The notes beneath the pieces were generated by a model. The model ran no database searches. It had not been told where the DNA came from and saw only the letters and a program-made list of their open reading frames with translations. Of a stretch of DNA of 64,000 nucleotides, positions 1 through 8,505 are shown piece after piece. Each line of letters opens with the position of its first letter. The first letter of the stretch is position 1. The position numbers and the translations under genes are program-made. The DNA comes from Paraferrimonas sedimenticola (lineage in GTDB: Bacteria > Pseudomonadota > Gammaproteobacteria > Enterobacterales > Shewanellaceae), in contig NZ_NRIR01000008.1 of NCBI RefSeq assembly GCF_002282855.1, positions 1 to 64,000 on the forward strand, in the 5' to 3' direction.

Positions 1-64
1 AACTAGGTTCTAGACCCTGCTGCAATCGCCTTGCGAAGCTGCTCTGCCGTGTCAGTGGATGCGC

Positions 65-92
65 ATTATAGGGAGCTCAGATTTGCGCGCAA
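65..92 (-). promoter_or_regulatory. Probable strong (rRNA-type) promoter reading leftward
   Basis: On the minus strand there is a perfect TATAAT (65-70), a TTGCGC -35 (87-92) and a 16-nt spacer, followed by a GC-rich discriminator (GCGC). A GC-rich discriminator next to a consensus -10 is typical of stringently controlled rRNA P1 promoters. The downstream sequence contains GACACGGCAGAGCAGC, which resembles an rRNA leader. In E. coli murI lies directly beside an rrn operon, so an rRNA operon just left of the window is likely. The -10/-35 are seen; the rRNA assignment is inference. Confidence 0.6.
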
Positions 93-107
93 CCCCTTTT
101 TCAAGAA

Positions 108-130
108 AAAAGATCGCTTGGCGATCTTTT
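108..130. terminator. Hairpin with A/T flanks, possible bidirectional terminator
   Basis: The stem AAAAGATCGC / GCGATCTTTT closes a 3-nt TTG loop. T runs follow on the plus strand and A runs precede it, so it could end transcription from either side. It lies between the leftward promoter at 65-92 and the rightward RRM gene and may insulate them. Confidence 0.5.
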
Positions 131-327
131 GCTCAAAACCGGGGATCCAACGGCCGTTTTGCTGAAATATTGAACTATCGTTCTTGGTTTATTGGACAAA
201 AGCACAAAATTTGACGGGTTTTTGACCGTTGAGACTAGAGCCAAGGCCCAATTTTTATTAGTATCCTAGATTGCGCAACAGAATCTTGAAAGCGCTGCCA
301 CACAATAACAACATAAGAGAAATAATA

Positions 328-750
328 ATGGCGAAACCATTGTTGATTGCAGGGATCCTCGCGGTGATCGGCGCAGCCGTGATCCATTTTACCGGTCTTC
401 TATCATCTGCCGCTTTAGCCTTTGCCCTTGGCGCCGTAGTAACGGCGTTGGTTTACCAATTCACCAGTTCAACCGATGTCGCTGAACAGAACAGCATGAC
501 CCTTTACGTTGGTAACTTGCCTTACCGTGTACACGAAGGGGAAGTTAAAGCCCTTTTCGCAAGCTACGGCTCGGTTCAGTCGGTACGCTTAGTTCGCGAT
601 CGCAAGACTGGACGCCGTAAAGGCTTTGGTTTTGTCGAGATGAACGAAGACGGTGCTAAAAAGGCGATGAGTAAACTCAACGACTTCATTTTCCAAGAAC
701 GCACTTTGAAAGTTCGCGAAGCCAAGTCGCAAGACAGCGATAGTAAATAA
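328..750 (+). CDS. Membrane-anchored RRM-type RNA-binding protein
   Basis: A 140-aa protein. Two hydrophobic segments (about residues 4-25 and 26-45) precede a single RNA-recognition motif (about 57-135). RNP2 reads LYVGNLP near residue 59 and RNP1 reads RKGFGFVE near 97-104, so both RNA-contacting strands look intact. The reading frame stays open upstream to 271, but ATG 328 is preferred because it follows a purine-rich AAGAGAAA and places the hydrophobic segment at the N terminus. Bacterial RRM proteins are usually small and soluble; here the domain would sit on the cytoplasmic face of the inner membrane. The RNA target is unknown. A terminator follows directly, so it is probably monocistronic. 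Confidence 0.85.
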   Translation: MAKPLLIAGILAVIGAAVIHFTGLLSSAALAFALGAVVTALVYQFTSSTDVAEQNSMTLYVGNLPYRVHEGEVKALFASYGSVQSVRLVRDRKTGRRKGFGFVEMNEDGAKKAMSKLNDFIFQERTLKVREAKSQDSDSK

Positions 751-768
751 GCCTCAGTGCTAATGAAA

Positions 769-799
769 ACAAGCGCCTTTATGGCGCTTGTTTGTTTTT
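769..799 (+). terminator. Rho-independent terminator after the RRM gene
   Basis: The stem CAAGCGCC / GGCGCTTG with a TTTAT loop is followed by TTTGTTTTT. It lies between the convergent RRM gene and murI; the A-rich left flank may also serve murI. Confidence 0.8.
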
Positions 800-1562
800 A
801 AGAGGCGTAACTCTTTAAATAGGTATTGAGTGCTGGCGGCAATTCAGCTCGAGTATGGGAAAACTCGAATCTCTTATTAAAGCCAAAGTTCTCAGCATCC
901 GTATCCACTAATAGCGCCGCAACCCGATTAGCAATCGCACGCCCCGAGTCCACAATGCGAGTCTCTTCACCAAGCACACTGGCTATTTCATCTCTTAATA
1001 CTGGAAAGTGGGTACATCCCAACACCAAAGTATCGGCACCAGAGTTGCGAACATTGCTCAGTATCATCTCAAGCTCAACCATGTTCACCGGCTCGCCTGC
1101 CAGCTTAGCTTCGGCCATAGCCACCATTTCGGACGCGGCAAATAAGTGCACCTTACAGCCGTTGGCAAAGTCTTCTATTAACTGTTGGGTGTAATCGCGC
1201 TTGATGGTTCCTAAGGTTGCCAAAACCGCAATCGAATGATTTTGGGTGAGAGCCGCTGCCGGTTTGATAGCAGGTACCACTCCAACCACAGGAATGGCCA
1301 GTCGCTCGCGTAAACTTGGCAACACTAATGTGGACGCCGTATTACAAGCGACGACCACCATACCGGCTCGAGTGTTATCGACCGCTTTACATATTAGCTC
1401 GACACAACCATCCACCAATTCAGTTTCGGCCAATCGACCATAGGGCAGACGGGCATCGTCAAACAGATAGTGGATATCGAGCTTAGGCAGTTGGCTGCGG
1501 ATCTCGGCTACAATGGATAAACCACCCACGCCGGAATCGAATACCAATATAGGAGCGGACAC
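798..1562 (-). CDS. murI: Glutamate racemase MurI
   Basis: Interconverts L- and D-glutamate to supply D-Glu for peptidoglycan; cytoplasmic. The protein is 254 aa from a GTG start at 1562, chosen because AGGAAG lies about 10 nt upstream and because the family begins just before the DSGVGG motif. The frame extends to 1646, but that extension lacks family-like sequence. The substrate-binding DSG is at residues 9-11; the two catalytic cysteines are C73 (CNTAS) and C183 (GCTHFP). It is divergent from trmA. The neighbourhood (trmA, fabR, probable rRNA promoter) matches the enterobacterial murI region. Confidence 0.93.
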   Translation of the reverse strand: MSAPILVFDSGVGGLSIVAEIRSQLPKLDIHYLFDDARLPYGRLAETELVDGCVELICKAVDNTRAGMVVVACNTASTLVLPSLRERLAIPVVGVVPAIKPAAALTQNHSIAVLATLGTIKRDYTQQLIEDFANGCKVHLFAASEMVAMAEAKLAGEPVNMVELEMILSNVRNSGADTLVLGCTHFPVLRDEIASVLGEETRIVDSGRAIANRVAALLVDTDAENFGFNKRFEFSHTRAELPPALNTYLKSYAS

Positions 1563-1701
1563 TGATGCTTCCTGCACAATTATTGATTGCCCGTCATTTT
1601 TCCACAGCTTTAGACAGGATACAAAGCGCAATCTAACACTGGACAAACACTAACCATTCGCTAGTATTCGCCAGCACATTCTGTCGACGGCTTAAACCAC
1701 C

Positions 1702-2805
1702 ATGAATTTAGACGATCTCAATCCAGCCAACTACCAAACTCAACTCGAGCAAAAAGCTGAGGAAGTCCGCGATCAATTCGCCGATTTTCGGCCACCAGCG
1801 CTAGAGGTATTTGCCTCTGAGCCTGAGCACTATCGCATGCGCAGCGAGTTTCGTGTTTGGCACGAAGGCGATGACCTGTTCTACATCATGTTCGACAAAG
1901 CCAAACAGCAGAAAGTACGTTGCGACCAATACTTGCCTGCATCGGCGCTGATAAATCAGCTAATGCCCAAGCTGATTGAAGCTTTGCGCCCTAACGAAGT
2001 ACTGCGCCGCAAGCTATTCCAGGTGGATTTTTTGTCGACCCTGAGCGGTGAGATTTTGGTAAGCCTGCTCTACCACAAGCCGTTGGATGCCGAGTGGGAG
2101 CGCGAAGCTCGCGCTCTTAAAGAGCAATTGAGCAAAGAGTTCACCATTGACCTGATTGGCCGCGCCCGTAAGCAAAAGGTCATTATGGATCGCGATTACG
2201 TGGTAGAGCGCCTTAATGTCGATGGGCAGGAGCTTGTCTATCAGCAGGTGGAAAACAGCTTTACCCAACCCAACGGCAAAGTCGCCGTCAAAATGCTGGA
2301 GTGGGCCATCGATTGTACCCGCGACAGTAAGGGTGACTTACTCGAGCTCTACTGCGGCAACGGCAACTTCAGTTTGGCCTTGGCCAAAAACTTCGACCGA
2401 GTGCTAGCCACCGAGTTAGCCAAACCATCGGTTGAATCGGCTCAGTACAACATTGCCGAAAACAAGATCGACAACGTCACTATTATTCGCATGTCAGCAG
2501 AAGACTTTAGCCAGGCGATGGCTGGGGTTCGCGAGTTCAATCGCTTGAAAGGCGTGGATCTGAAAAGCTACGACTGTAATACCATTTTGGTCGACCCACC
2601 GCGCGCCGGTATCGACGACGAGTCACTCCAGCTAGTGAACCAGTACGACAATATTGTCTATATCTCCTGTAACCCAGATACGCTGGCAGACAATATGAAC
2701 ACTCTAAGCAAGACTCACGAAATTCATCGTTTTGCTTTGTTTGACCAGTTCCCCTACACCCACCATAAAGAAGTGGGTGTTTGGCTTAAGCGCAAAGCCA
2801 GCTAA
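1702..2805 (+). CDS. trmA: tRNA (uracil-54-C5)-methyltransferase TrmA
   Basis: Makes ribothymidine (m5U54) in the T-loop of tRNA using S-adenosylmethionine. At 367 aa it is close to the 366-aa E. coli enzyme. The SAM-binding motif [12 protein letters not shown] lies near residue 218, followed by DPPRAG. The catalytic nucleophile is C323 in SCNP and the general base is E357 in HHKEVGVW. It is convergent with fabR, with no clear terminator between them. Confidence 0.95.
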   Translation: MNLDDLNPANYQTQLEQKAEEVRDQFADFRPPALEVFASEPEHYRMRSEFRVWHEGDDLFYIMFDKAKQQKVRCDQYLPASALINQLMPKLIEALRPNEVLRRKLFQVDFLSTLSGEILVSLLYHKPLDAEWEREARALKEQLSKEFTIDLIGRARKQKVIMDRDYVVERLNVDGQELVYQQVENSFTQPNGKVAVKMLEWAIDCTRDSKGDLLELYCGNGNFSLALAKNFDRVLATELAKPSVESAQYNIAENKIDNVTIIRMSAEDFSQAMAGVREFNRLKGVDLKSYDCNTILVDPPRAGIDDESLQLVNQYDNIVYISCNPDTLADNMNTLSKTHEIHRFALFDQFPYTHHKEVGVWLKRKAS

Positions 2806-2815
2806 CCACTAGTGT

Positions 2816-2843
2816 TTAGGGCTTAGTGCTTAGGACTTAGTGC
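2816..2843. repeat. Two-copy 14-bp tandem repeat at the 3' end of fabR
   Basis: TTAGGGCTTAGTGC is followed directly by TTAGGACTTAGTGC (one mismatch). The repeat overlaps the fabR stop codon and encodes its last residues. It looks like a recent slippage duplication that slightly changed the FabR C terminus. Confidence 0.6.
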
Positions 2844-3428
2844 CTCAGCGCCTTTAGCCACCATGCGCAACTGCAGCACCAATCGCTCTTTGATGGGTTT
2901 GCGTTGCGCCGCTTTCATATCCAGCGCTTCCGCTCCCGAGTGAAATACCAAGGTTACTAGCGCTTCGGCTTGTGCCCAGGCGATGTCTTTGGGACGCTCC
3001 GCTTGTTGTTCAATGTAGTGGGCCAGCTCGGCAATGAAGTGGCCAATTTCTCGCGCGACCGCGGCGCGAAATGCTGGAGTGGTACCAGAACGTTCGTGTA
3101 ATAGAATTCGAAATACGTTGGGGTTAGAGTCGAGCACTTCCATAAAGGTCTCGACGGAGTTGCGAATAACACTGCCACCACTGGCTGCGCGTTGACGACC
3201 TTTGCGCATTAACTGGCGCAGTGTCAATCCACCTTCGTCCACCATGGTCAGTCCTAGCTCGTCCATGTCTTTAAAGTGGCGATAAAAAGAGGTGGGCGCA
3301 ATGCCGGCCTCGCGGGCGACTTCGCGTAAGCTCAAAGACGAAAAACTTCTTTCGGCGCTTAATTGGTTAAACGCAGCGTCGACTAGTGCCCGCCGTGTTT
3401 TTTCTTTTTGTTGCGCTCTTACACCCAT
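2823..3428 (-). CDS. fabR: TetR-family unsaturated fatty acid regulator FabR
   Basis: A 201-aa TetR repressor. The N-terminal helix-turn-helix spans about residues 28-55 ([19 protein letters not shown]) and the rest is an all-helical ligand-sensing domain. In Enterobacteria and Vibrio, FabR represses unsaturated fatty-acid synthesis genes in response to the acyl-CoA/acyl-ACP pool. Here it is divergent from a fatty-acid desaturase whose promoter carries a 24-bp near-palindrome (3551-3574), making that gene a likely target. The start [15 protein letters not shown] is the canonical FabR start. Confidence 0.9.
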   Translation of the reverse strand: MGVRAQQKEKTRRALVDAAFNQLSAERSFSSLSLREVAREAGIAPTSFYRHFKDMDELGLTMVDEGGLTLRQLMRKGRQRAASGGSVIRNSVETFMEVLDSNPNVFRILLHERSGTTPAFRAAVAREIGHFIAELAHYIEQQAERPKDIAWAQAEALVTLVFHSGAEALDMKAAQRKPIKERLVLQLRMVAKGAEALSPKH

Positions 3429-3523
3429 GTCTCGTCCTAAATAATGCCATTTCGCTCAAGATGATAGCGTAAGCGGCAGTTAATTTCAGCCGCTAAAAAA
3501 TGCGACTGAGATCAGGTTAGTAC

Positions 3524-3552
3524 TTGCTATTGTGAGCTCAGCTGCCTAGATT
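3524..3552 (+). promoter_or_regulatory. Candidate sigma-70 promoter of the desaturase gene
   Basis: TTGCTA (3524-3529), a 17-nt spacer and TAGATT (3547-3552), each box matching consensus at 4 of 6 positions. The predicted start site (about 3559) falls inside the palindrome at 3551-3574. Confidence 0.5.
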
Positions 3553-3574
3553 AGGCTTACAGTTGTAAGCTTAA
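3551..3574. promoter_or_regulatory. 24-bp near-perfect palindrome, operator candidate for FabR
   Basis: The arms TTAGGCTTACA and TGTAAGCTTAA are separated by GT; 10 of 11 pairs are complementary. It overlaps the end of the -10 box and the predicted transcription start of the desaturase, 18 bp before its ATG. The position suits a repressor, and divergent fabR is the natural candidate. Binding by FabR is inferred. Confidence 0.6.
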
Positions 3575-3592
3575 ATAGAAAGGCATATAAAA

Positions 3593-4681
3593 ATGAAAAA
3601 ACCCCCGCTGATTTGGCTCAACCTGTTTATCTTCATAGGTAGCGCACTTATTGCTCTAGTCGGCGCGCCTATGTGGGCCTATCAAGTTGGATTTAGCGGC
3701 ATAGAAATAGGCGTGTTTGTCGCCTTTATTCTGATGAGCGGCTTGTCGATTACCGCCGGCTATCATCGCCTCTGGTCACACAAGGCCTATCAAGCCAACC
3801 CTGTAGTGCGCTTTGTGTTTGCATTGGGTGGTGCATTGGCGTTGCAAAACAGTGCGCTGCATTGGAGCTCGGATCACCGCCGTCACCACAAGCACGTGGA
3901 CGATAATGAAAAAGACCCTTACTCAGCCAAGATGGGCTTTTTCTACAGTCATATTGGCTGGATGATCCGCGAATATCACTCGCAGATTTACCACGACTAC
4001 AGCAATTGCAAAGACCTGAAAAAAGATAAGATTGTGCAGTGGCAACACAAGCACTACTTGAAGCTCGCCTTTTTTATGAACATTTTGCTGCCAATGATCA
4101 TAGGGTACTTCACAGGTTCAGTTCTAGGCATGCTGATTCTGGCCGGTGTCACCCGTTTGTTCTTGGTCCATCACAGCACCTTTTTTATCAACTCTCTGGC
4201 CCACATTTGGGGGCGTCAGCCATACACGGCTCGCAACACCGCCATGGACAACGACCTACTGGCCTTGCTGACCTTCGGCGAGGGGTATCACAACTTCCAC
4301 CACATCTTCGAGTACGACTACCGCAACGGCATTCGTTGGTATCAGTTCGATCCAACCAAGTGGTTGATTTGGGCATTATCTAAAGTAGGGCTGGCCAACA
4401 AATTACGTCGCACGCCGCAAGAGCGCATCGAAGCCGCGAAAGCCAAAATGCAGCTGCAACGCCAAACCGAATTAGCCCGCAAGCTGGGTGATCAGAGTCT
4501 ACTAGAGGTGTTGGAAGCCGAGTATGAGGTGTTGGTGGAGCGCCTAACCGCTTACTACCAGGCCAAGCGCGAAAAGTTAGGCAAGGACAGCCAACAAAAA
4601 TTGGCTCAGTTAAAACAAGCCCTACAACAGCAACAACAGCTGTGGCGACAGTTGCAATTGCAACTGCCGCAACGAGCTTAA
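3593..4681 (+). CDS. Membrane fatty-acid (acyl-CoA) desaturase
   Basis: A 362-aa integral membrane di-iron desaturase introducing a cis double bond into acyl chains. The three histidine boxes are present: HRLWSH (58-63), HRRHH (95-99) and HNFHH (233-237). Hydrophobic segments lie at about 8-28, 38-56, 72-90, 155-185 and near 190. The last 75 or so residues form a Gln/Lys-rich coiled coil beyond the catalytic core. The gene is divergent from fabR behind an operator-like palindrome, which suggests control by FabR of aerobic desaturation for membrane fluidity. Chain length and position specificity cannot be read from the sequence. Confidence 0.9.
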   Translation: MKKPPLIWLNLFIFIGSALIALVGAPMWAYQVGFSGIEIGVFVAFILMSGLSITAGYHRLWSHKAYQANPVVRFVFALGGALALQNSALHWSSDHRRHHKHVDDNEKDPYSAKMGFFYSHIGWMIREYHSQIYHDYSNCKDLKKDKIVQWQHKHYLKLAFFMNILLPMIIGYFTGSVLGMLILAGVTRLFLVHHSTFFINSLAHIWGRQPYTARNTAMDNDLLALLTFGEGYHNFHHIFEYDYRNGIRWYQFDPTKWLIWALSKVGLANKLRRTPQERIEAAKAKMQLQRQTELARKLGDQSLLEVLEAEYEVLVERLTAYYQAKREKLGKDSQQKLAQLKQALQQQQQLWRQLQLQLPQRA

Positions 4682-4686
4682 TTAGC

Positions 4687-5817
4687 CTAGCGCAGTACCT
4701 GCTTTAAGGCCTGAAGGCAAAGCGCCACGTTCTCGGAGCGAGCGCCATAGCCCATCAGGCCGATTCGCCAAGCTTTACCCGCCAAATCGCCAAGCCCCGC
4801 ACCAACTTCTAAATTGAATTCGTTGAGCAAGCGCCCTCGAATCGCAGCGTCATCGACACCACCGGGGACCTTAACCGTGTTCAACTGAGGCAAGCGGTAA
4901 TCCGCTTCCACAATGAACTCGATATTCAAATCGGCCAAGCCAGCTGCCAAGGCCTGATGCTGAGCTTTATGACGCGCCCAGGCTTGCTCTAAACCTTCTT
5001 CAGCTAACAAGCGTAACGATTCGTGCAAAGCATAAAGCGCATTCACTGGCGCCGTGTGGTGATAGCTGCGTTTGCCATCGCCGCTCCAATAACCCATCAC
5101 CAAGGATTGGTCTAAGAACCAACTCTGACATGGCGACTTGCGTGCTTTAATCTGCTCCACCGCGCGATCGCTAAAGGATACCGGCGATAAACCCGGCACA
5201 CAGGACAAACACTTTTGCGAGCCCGAATAAATGGCATCAATACCCCACTCGTCCACTCTAAGCTCCACACCTCCAAGGGAGGTCACCGCATCCACAATCG
5301 ACAAGCAGTCGTACTGACGCGCCAACGCAGCTAAGGTTTTGGCATCCGACAGCGCACCGGTAGAGGTCTCAGCGTGCACAAAGGCCACGAACTTGGCCTC
5401 AGGGTGTGCTTTTAGCGCCGCTTCAACCGCCGTAGGGTCAACCGGCTCGCCCCAAGCGTTGTCCACCACCACAGGTGTGGCGCCCACGCGCTCAACGTTT
5501 TGGCGCATGCGCTCGCCAAACACGCCGTTGCGGCACACAATCACGGTATCGCCTGGTTCCACTAGGTTCACGAAACAGGTTTCCATGCCGGCTGAGCCCG
5601 GCGCAGATACCGCCAGCGTCATTGGATTTTGGGTTTGAAAGGCGTATTGCAGCAATGCTTTTAGCTCGTCCATCATACGAATAAATTCAGGGTCGAGATG
5701 GCCAATGGTCGGTTTGGACAGCGCGTGTACCACCTGCGGATACACATCGGACGGGCCTGGGCCCATAAGCGTGCGTTGAGGTGGAAAGAAAGGCTTAATA
5801 CTAGGTGCTGAGATCAT
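4687..5817 (-). CDS. Class V PLP aminotransferase (alanine/serine-glyoxylate type)
   Basis: A 376-aa fold-type I PLP enzyme. The Schiff-base lysine is K202 in SGSQKCLS, preceded by the PLP-contacting Asp in IVDAVTS (about 174-180). The N-terminal GPGPSDVYP and GHLDPEF motifs are those of the alanine-glyoxylate/serine-glyoxylate/serine-pyruvate group. It probably transfers an amino group to glyoxylate or pyruvate; the amino donor cannot be decided. GGAG lies just upstream of ATG 5817. A 4 x 16-bp tandem repeat lies 29 bp upstream of the start, in its promoter region. It is convergent with the desaturase, with only 5 bp between them. Confidence 0.85.
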   Translation of the reverse strand: MISAPSIKPFFPPQRTLMGPGPSDVYPQVVHALSKPTIGHLDPEFIRMMDELKALLQYAFQTQNPMTLAVSAPGSAGMETCFVNLVEPGDTVIVCRNGVFGERMRQNVERVGATPVVVDNAWGEPVDPTAVEAALKAHPEAKFVAFVHAETSTGALSDAKTLAALARQYDCLSIVDAVTSLGGVELRVDEWGIDAIYSGSQKCLSCVPGLSPVSFSDRAVEQIKARKSPCQSWFLDQSLVMGYWSGDGKRSYHHTAPVNALYALHESLRLLAEEGLEQAWARHKAQHQALAAGLADLNIEFIVEADYRLPQLNTVKVPGGVDDAAIRGRLLNEFNLEVGAGLGDLAGKAWRIGLMGYGARSENVALCLQALKQVLR

Positions 5818-5845
5818 TGGGGGTCTCCATTTTCCTTATTCTTTT

Positions 5846-5909
5846 GCAAACCAAACAGGTCGCAAAACAAACGGGTTGCAAATCAAACGGGTCGCAAACC
5901 AAACGAGCG
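5846..5909. repeat. Four-copy 16-bp tandem repeat upstream of the aminotransferase
   Basis: Four uninterrupted imperfect copies of GCAAAYCAAACGGGTC start at 5846, 5862, 5878 and 5894. They lie in the 5' region of the minus-strand aminotransferase gene. The period is about 1.5 helical turns. It may be a slippage-prone phase-variable spacer or an array of regulator sites; nothing in the sequence decides. Confidence 0.8.
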
Positions 5910-6284
5910 AGCTAAACGCTGCGTCTTTACAGCGAGGGTAACAAGCGAGCCGCTTCAGGCAAGCCGCATGTCAAAGTTAGTATTTAAAATCATCAAACGG
6001 TCACTATTTACTCTCGCTTTAACGCATTGTAACTCAAAGTAATCGTCAAAACTCATGAGCTAATCTAAAGCACCCCCGTACCCCCATTTCGGTTTGGCCA
6101 AACACCCAAACGAGCGGTCCACACACCGGAGGGGAGTAAAAATATAATCTTGTCCTTAACCTGCCTATTGCTAACTCATGGCCTTCCTCCAACAAACCTA
6201 AGCTGATTAAATATTGAACTAAAAAGGTGGAAGCTATATTATCGAACTTGAAAGGAATCATAATGTTAAGAAGGACTTAGCTGT
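5910..6284. other. Intergenic region without a convincing gene
   Basis: About 375 bp between the tandem repeat and the lipoprotein gene. A 71-codon minus-strand frame (6046-6261) has no recognisable features. AAGGACTTA near 6271 is a plausible ribosome-binding region for the lipoprotein. No RNA gene or clear terminator was seen. Confidence 0.4.
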
Positions 6285-7133
6285 ATGAAAACATACGCCA
6301 ATATGAAGCTGCTCACCCCCATTATTCTTGGAATCACCCTCGCAGGCTGCTCCGACTCAAGCGATGAATCGCCCGACGTTGGTGCCTCTTTTACCAACCC
6401 AGAAATGCAAGCCTGCTTGGAGAGCTCTCTGTTACACCATACCTCTATTGAAGACATTTATTCATTTGATTGCGGAGTGCTTGAAAACCCGCTAGAGCTA
6501 AACCAGTTGCCAAACTTGAAGTCTGTGTATATCAGCCACGGTACTCACAGTAGTGACGCACTCGACCTAAGTGGGCTTACGACAATCACAAGGTTTTCGC
6601 TAAGGAATTACACGCTTGATAAGCTAATTCTTGGCGACAACCCAGCTCTAGAGTACCTAAGTGTCGTTCACTTAGAGTCTGAAGACATAGACAGCAGACT
6701 AAAAAACCTTGACTTGAGCGGGGCTACGGCAATCGATGATTTTCACCTACGAGGGACTACCATCGAAACGCTTGACCTAAAGTACAATCCAGAAGTTAGG
6801 AGCATGACTATTTGGGACTCAGCACTGAGCACTCTTTCGCTTTCCCAAGCCACTGAACTAGAGAGAATCACTATCTATGAATCCCAACTAACGAGTCTGG
6901 ATACATCCGTAGCTTCCAACCTAGAAAGCGTAGCTGTAAGTCGCTCGCCATTGGCATTGGTTGACCCCAGCAACAACATTTATCTAACCCACTTTCAGGT
7001 TAACGACGGCCAGATAGAATCCGTACGCTTTGACAATCATCCATCCCTAATATGGGTCGACCTGAGGGGTAATCCACTCGACGAAGCTACCAAATCCCAC
7101 CTAGACAGCCTTGGTATAGAGGCTCGCTACTAA
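6285..7133 (+). CDS. Leucine-rich-repeat-like lipoprotein
   Basis: A 282-aa protein with a type II signal peptide. The lipobox ITLAGC puts the acylated cysteine at residue 22, followed by SDSSDES; the lack of Asp at +2 suggests outer-membrane sorting. The mature part has about eight irregular repeats of the form LxxLxLSxxxxLxxLxI (for example LKNLDLSGATAI, ETLDLKYNPEV, ESVRFDNHPSL), consistent with an LRR solenoid. LRR surface lipoproteins usually bind other proteins; no specific function can be assigned. It lies at the left side of an accessory islet and may be strain-specific. Confidence 0.8.
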   Translation: MKTYANMKLLTPIILGITLAGCSDSSDESPDVGASFTNPEMQACLESSLLHHTSIEDIYSFDCGVLENPLELNQLPNLKSVYISHGTHSSDALDLSGLTTITRFSLRNYTLDKLILGDNPALEYLSVVHLESEDIDSRLKNLDLSGATAIDDFHLRGTTIETLDLKYNPEVRSMTIWDSALSTLSLSQATELERITIYESQLTSLDTSVASNLESVAVSRSPLALVDPSNNIYLTHFQVNDGQIESVRFDNHPSLIWVDLRGNPLDEATKSHLDSLGIEARY

Positions 7134-7548
7134 CAGAAACGGCAGCGGGTAGACGGGTAGTCCTACTTGTTTACTCGCATTTCCGAAGTGCTCTCGTATA
7201 CTCCAAACGTTAGAAATCGCCTCCTAGCCCCTGCTATTAAGGCATCTTTGATATAAATTTTATATCTCCACCCCCCTTGAAAAATCCTCCCATCACGCGC
7301 ACACGCACCATCCCAAAAACTAATCACAGGCCTTAAATTAGAGAAAGCTCCAGAAGTGTGAACCTCGCCATTGAACAATAATTCCTACTAGTATCTAATG
7401 GTAGTTGACCATAAGGTCAAGCTAAATTAAAACGTCTCAAATTAACCGGCGCACTTCCTGACATACTCTGGAGGTGGATTTTTTATGCAAAAAAACTGAC
7501 AAGGCTAGCTCAAGATAAAGCTGGCCGACTATAGGAGGATTCGAAAGA
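7134..7548. other. Intergenic region left of the ParB-like gene
   Basis: AT-rich sequence of about 415 bp. It contains a perfect 6-bp inverted repeat TTGACC-ATAA-GGTCAA (7405-7420) that could be an operator, and TAGGAGGATTC (about 7531-7541), a strong ribosome-binding site for the next gene. A 71-codon minus-strand frame (7163-7378) was not accepted. An islet attachment site could lie here, but no duplicated flank was found by eye. Confidence 0.4.
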
Positions 7549-8505
7549 ATGACAACAAAAATCGTAAGTCTGAATCCAAGTACACTGATTCCTAATCAAG
7601 CCCGCGGATTCTTGCCTGACGGCTCAATATACTTGGACGATACAACTGTCGAGCAGTTACGAAAAGAGGAGCAGAAAGAGCCAATCTTGGTCTACTGTGT
7701 GCAGGGTGACTTCCATCTTGTTAATGGCCATCACCGTGCAGAAGCTTGCTCCCGTAACGATGTACCTGTTCTAGCTGAAGTACATCACGACAAGACCCTT
7801 TCAGATGTAAATCGTGACGCCTCATTATCTAATTTTCGCAATATAACCAATGCGTTGGTAGATAAGAGGCAGCGTGAGCACATGGTTTGGCACTTCTTGC
7901 GTAAAGGCTGTGCTGACGGTCTAACTCGCGACGATTTGTTTGAGCTGTTCGGCGGTGGTGATGTAACAGATAACGCTATCAAAGCTCGGTACACTGTTTA
8001 CCGATTCTTGGTTGAGAATGGCTTGCCTGTTCCGCCTCGTTACGCAGAGGCTCAAGGCCAAAAGCGCGACTTTGAAAATGGTTTGTCTGATGGTCAACGC
8101 CATCGTATTAAGGCTGATATTGAGACCGTTAACTCTATACTCCGTGAAGTCCGAGACTTGGATAACGCATCCGCCGAACTGTTGATTAACGGCTTTTACA
8201 AGTTGGGCATCTTACGCCGTGTCGAGGTATCCAAAGCCGCTGCCAAAGAACGACAGAAACCAGAGTTTCAAGAATCTGTGACCCGACATAATGAAGCCCT
8301 GATTGAGTTCCAGCGTAAGCAACTAGTTGAACAAGAAACTGCTAAAATGCTGTTCTGTCTTACTAAGACCGCTGACCAAGCCTTGATTGACCGATTAGAC
8401 CCAGTGACAGAGAAGCGTTTGTATAGCCAACTCAAAGATAAGTATGACCCTGAGCCCGAGTTTGTGGCTCCTCGCTGTCCTGATACTGGTGAAGTGTTGT
8501 TGTAG
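7549..8505 (+). CDS. ParB/sulfiredoxin-fold nuclease-like protein of the islet
   Basis: A 318-aa protein with an N-terminal ParB-like domain (about residues 5-95). The signature is EPILVYCVQGDFHLVNGHHRAEA, written here in part: VNGHHRAE at 58-65 corresponds to the GxHR motif of the ParB/Srx superfamily. A helical region follows (about 105-160), which may be DNA-binding, and then a charged C-terminal half with coiled-coil character. No ParA partner is nearby. ParB-superfamily proteins on small elements act as DNA-binding factors, nucleases or CTP-dependent clamps; which applies here is unknown. AGGAGG precedes the ATG. It converges with the serine recombinase across a structured intergenic region. 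Confidence 0.75.
   Translation: MTTKIVSLNPSTLIPNQARGFLPDGSIYLDDTTVEQLRKEEQKEPILVYCVQGDFHLVNGHHRAEACSRNDVPVLAEVHHDKTLSDVNRDASLSNFRNITNALVDKRQREHMVWHFLRKGCADGLTRDDLFELFGGGDVTDNAIKARYTVYRFLVENGLPVPPRYAEAQGQKRDFENGLSDGQRHRIKADIETVNSILREVRDLDNASAELLINGFYKLGILRRVEVSKAAAKERQKPEFQESVTRHNEALIEFQRKQLVEQETAKMLFCLTKTADQALIDRLDPVTEKRLYSQLKDKYDPEPEFVAPRCPDTGEVLL

Noticed and set aside
6046-6261. 71-codon minus-strand frame between aminotransferase and lipoprotein genes
   Set aside because: No recognisable motif, signal or membrane segment pattern, and no good ribosome-binding site.
7163-7378. 71-codon minus-strand frame left of the islet
   Set aside because: No recognisable content and no supporting context.
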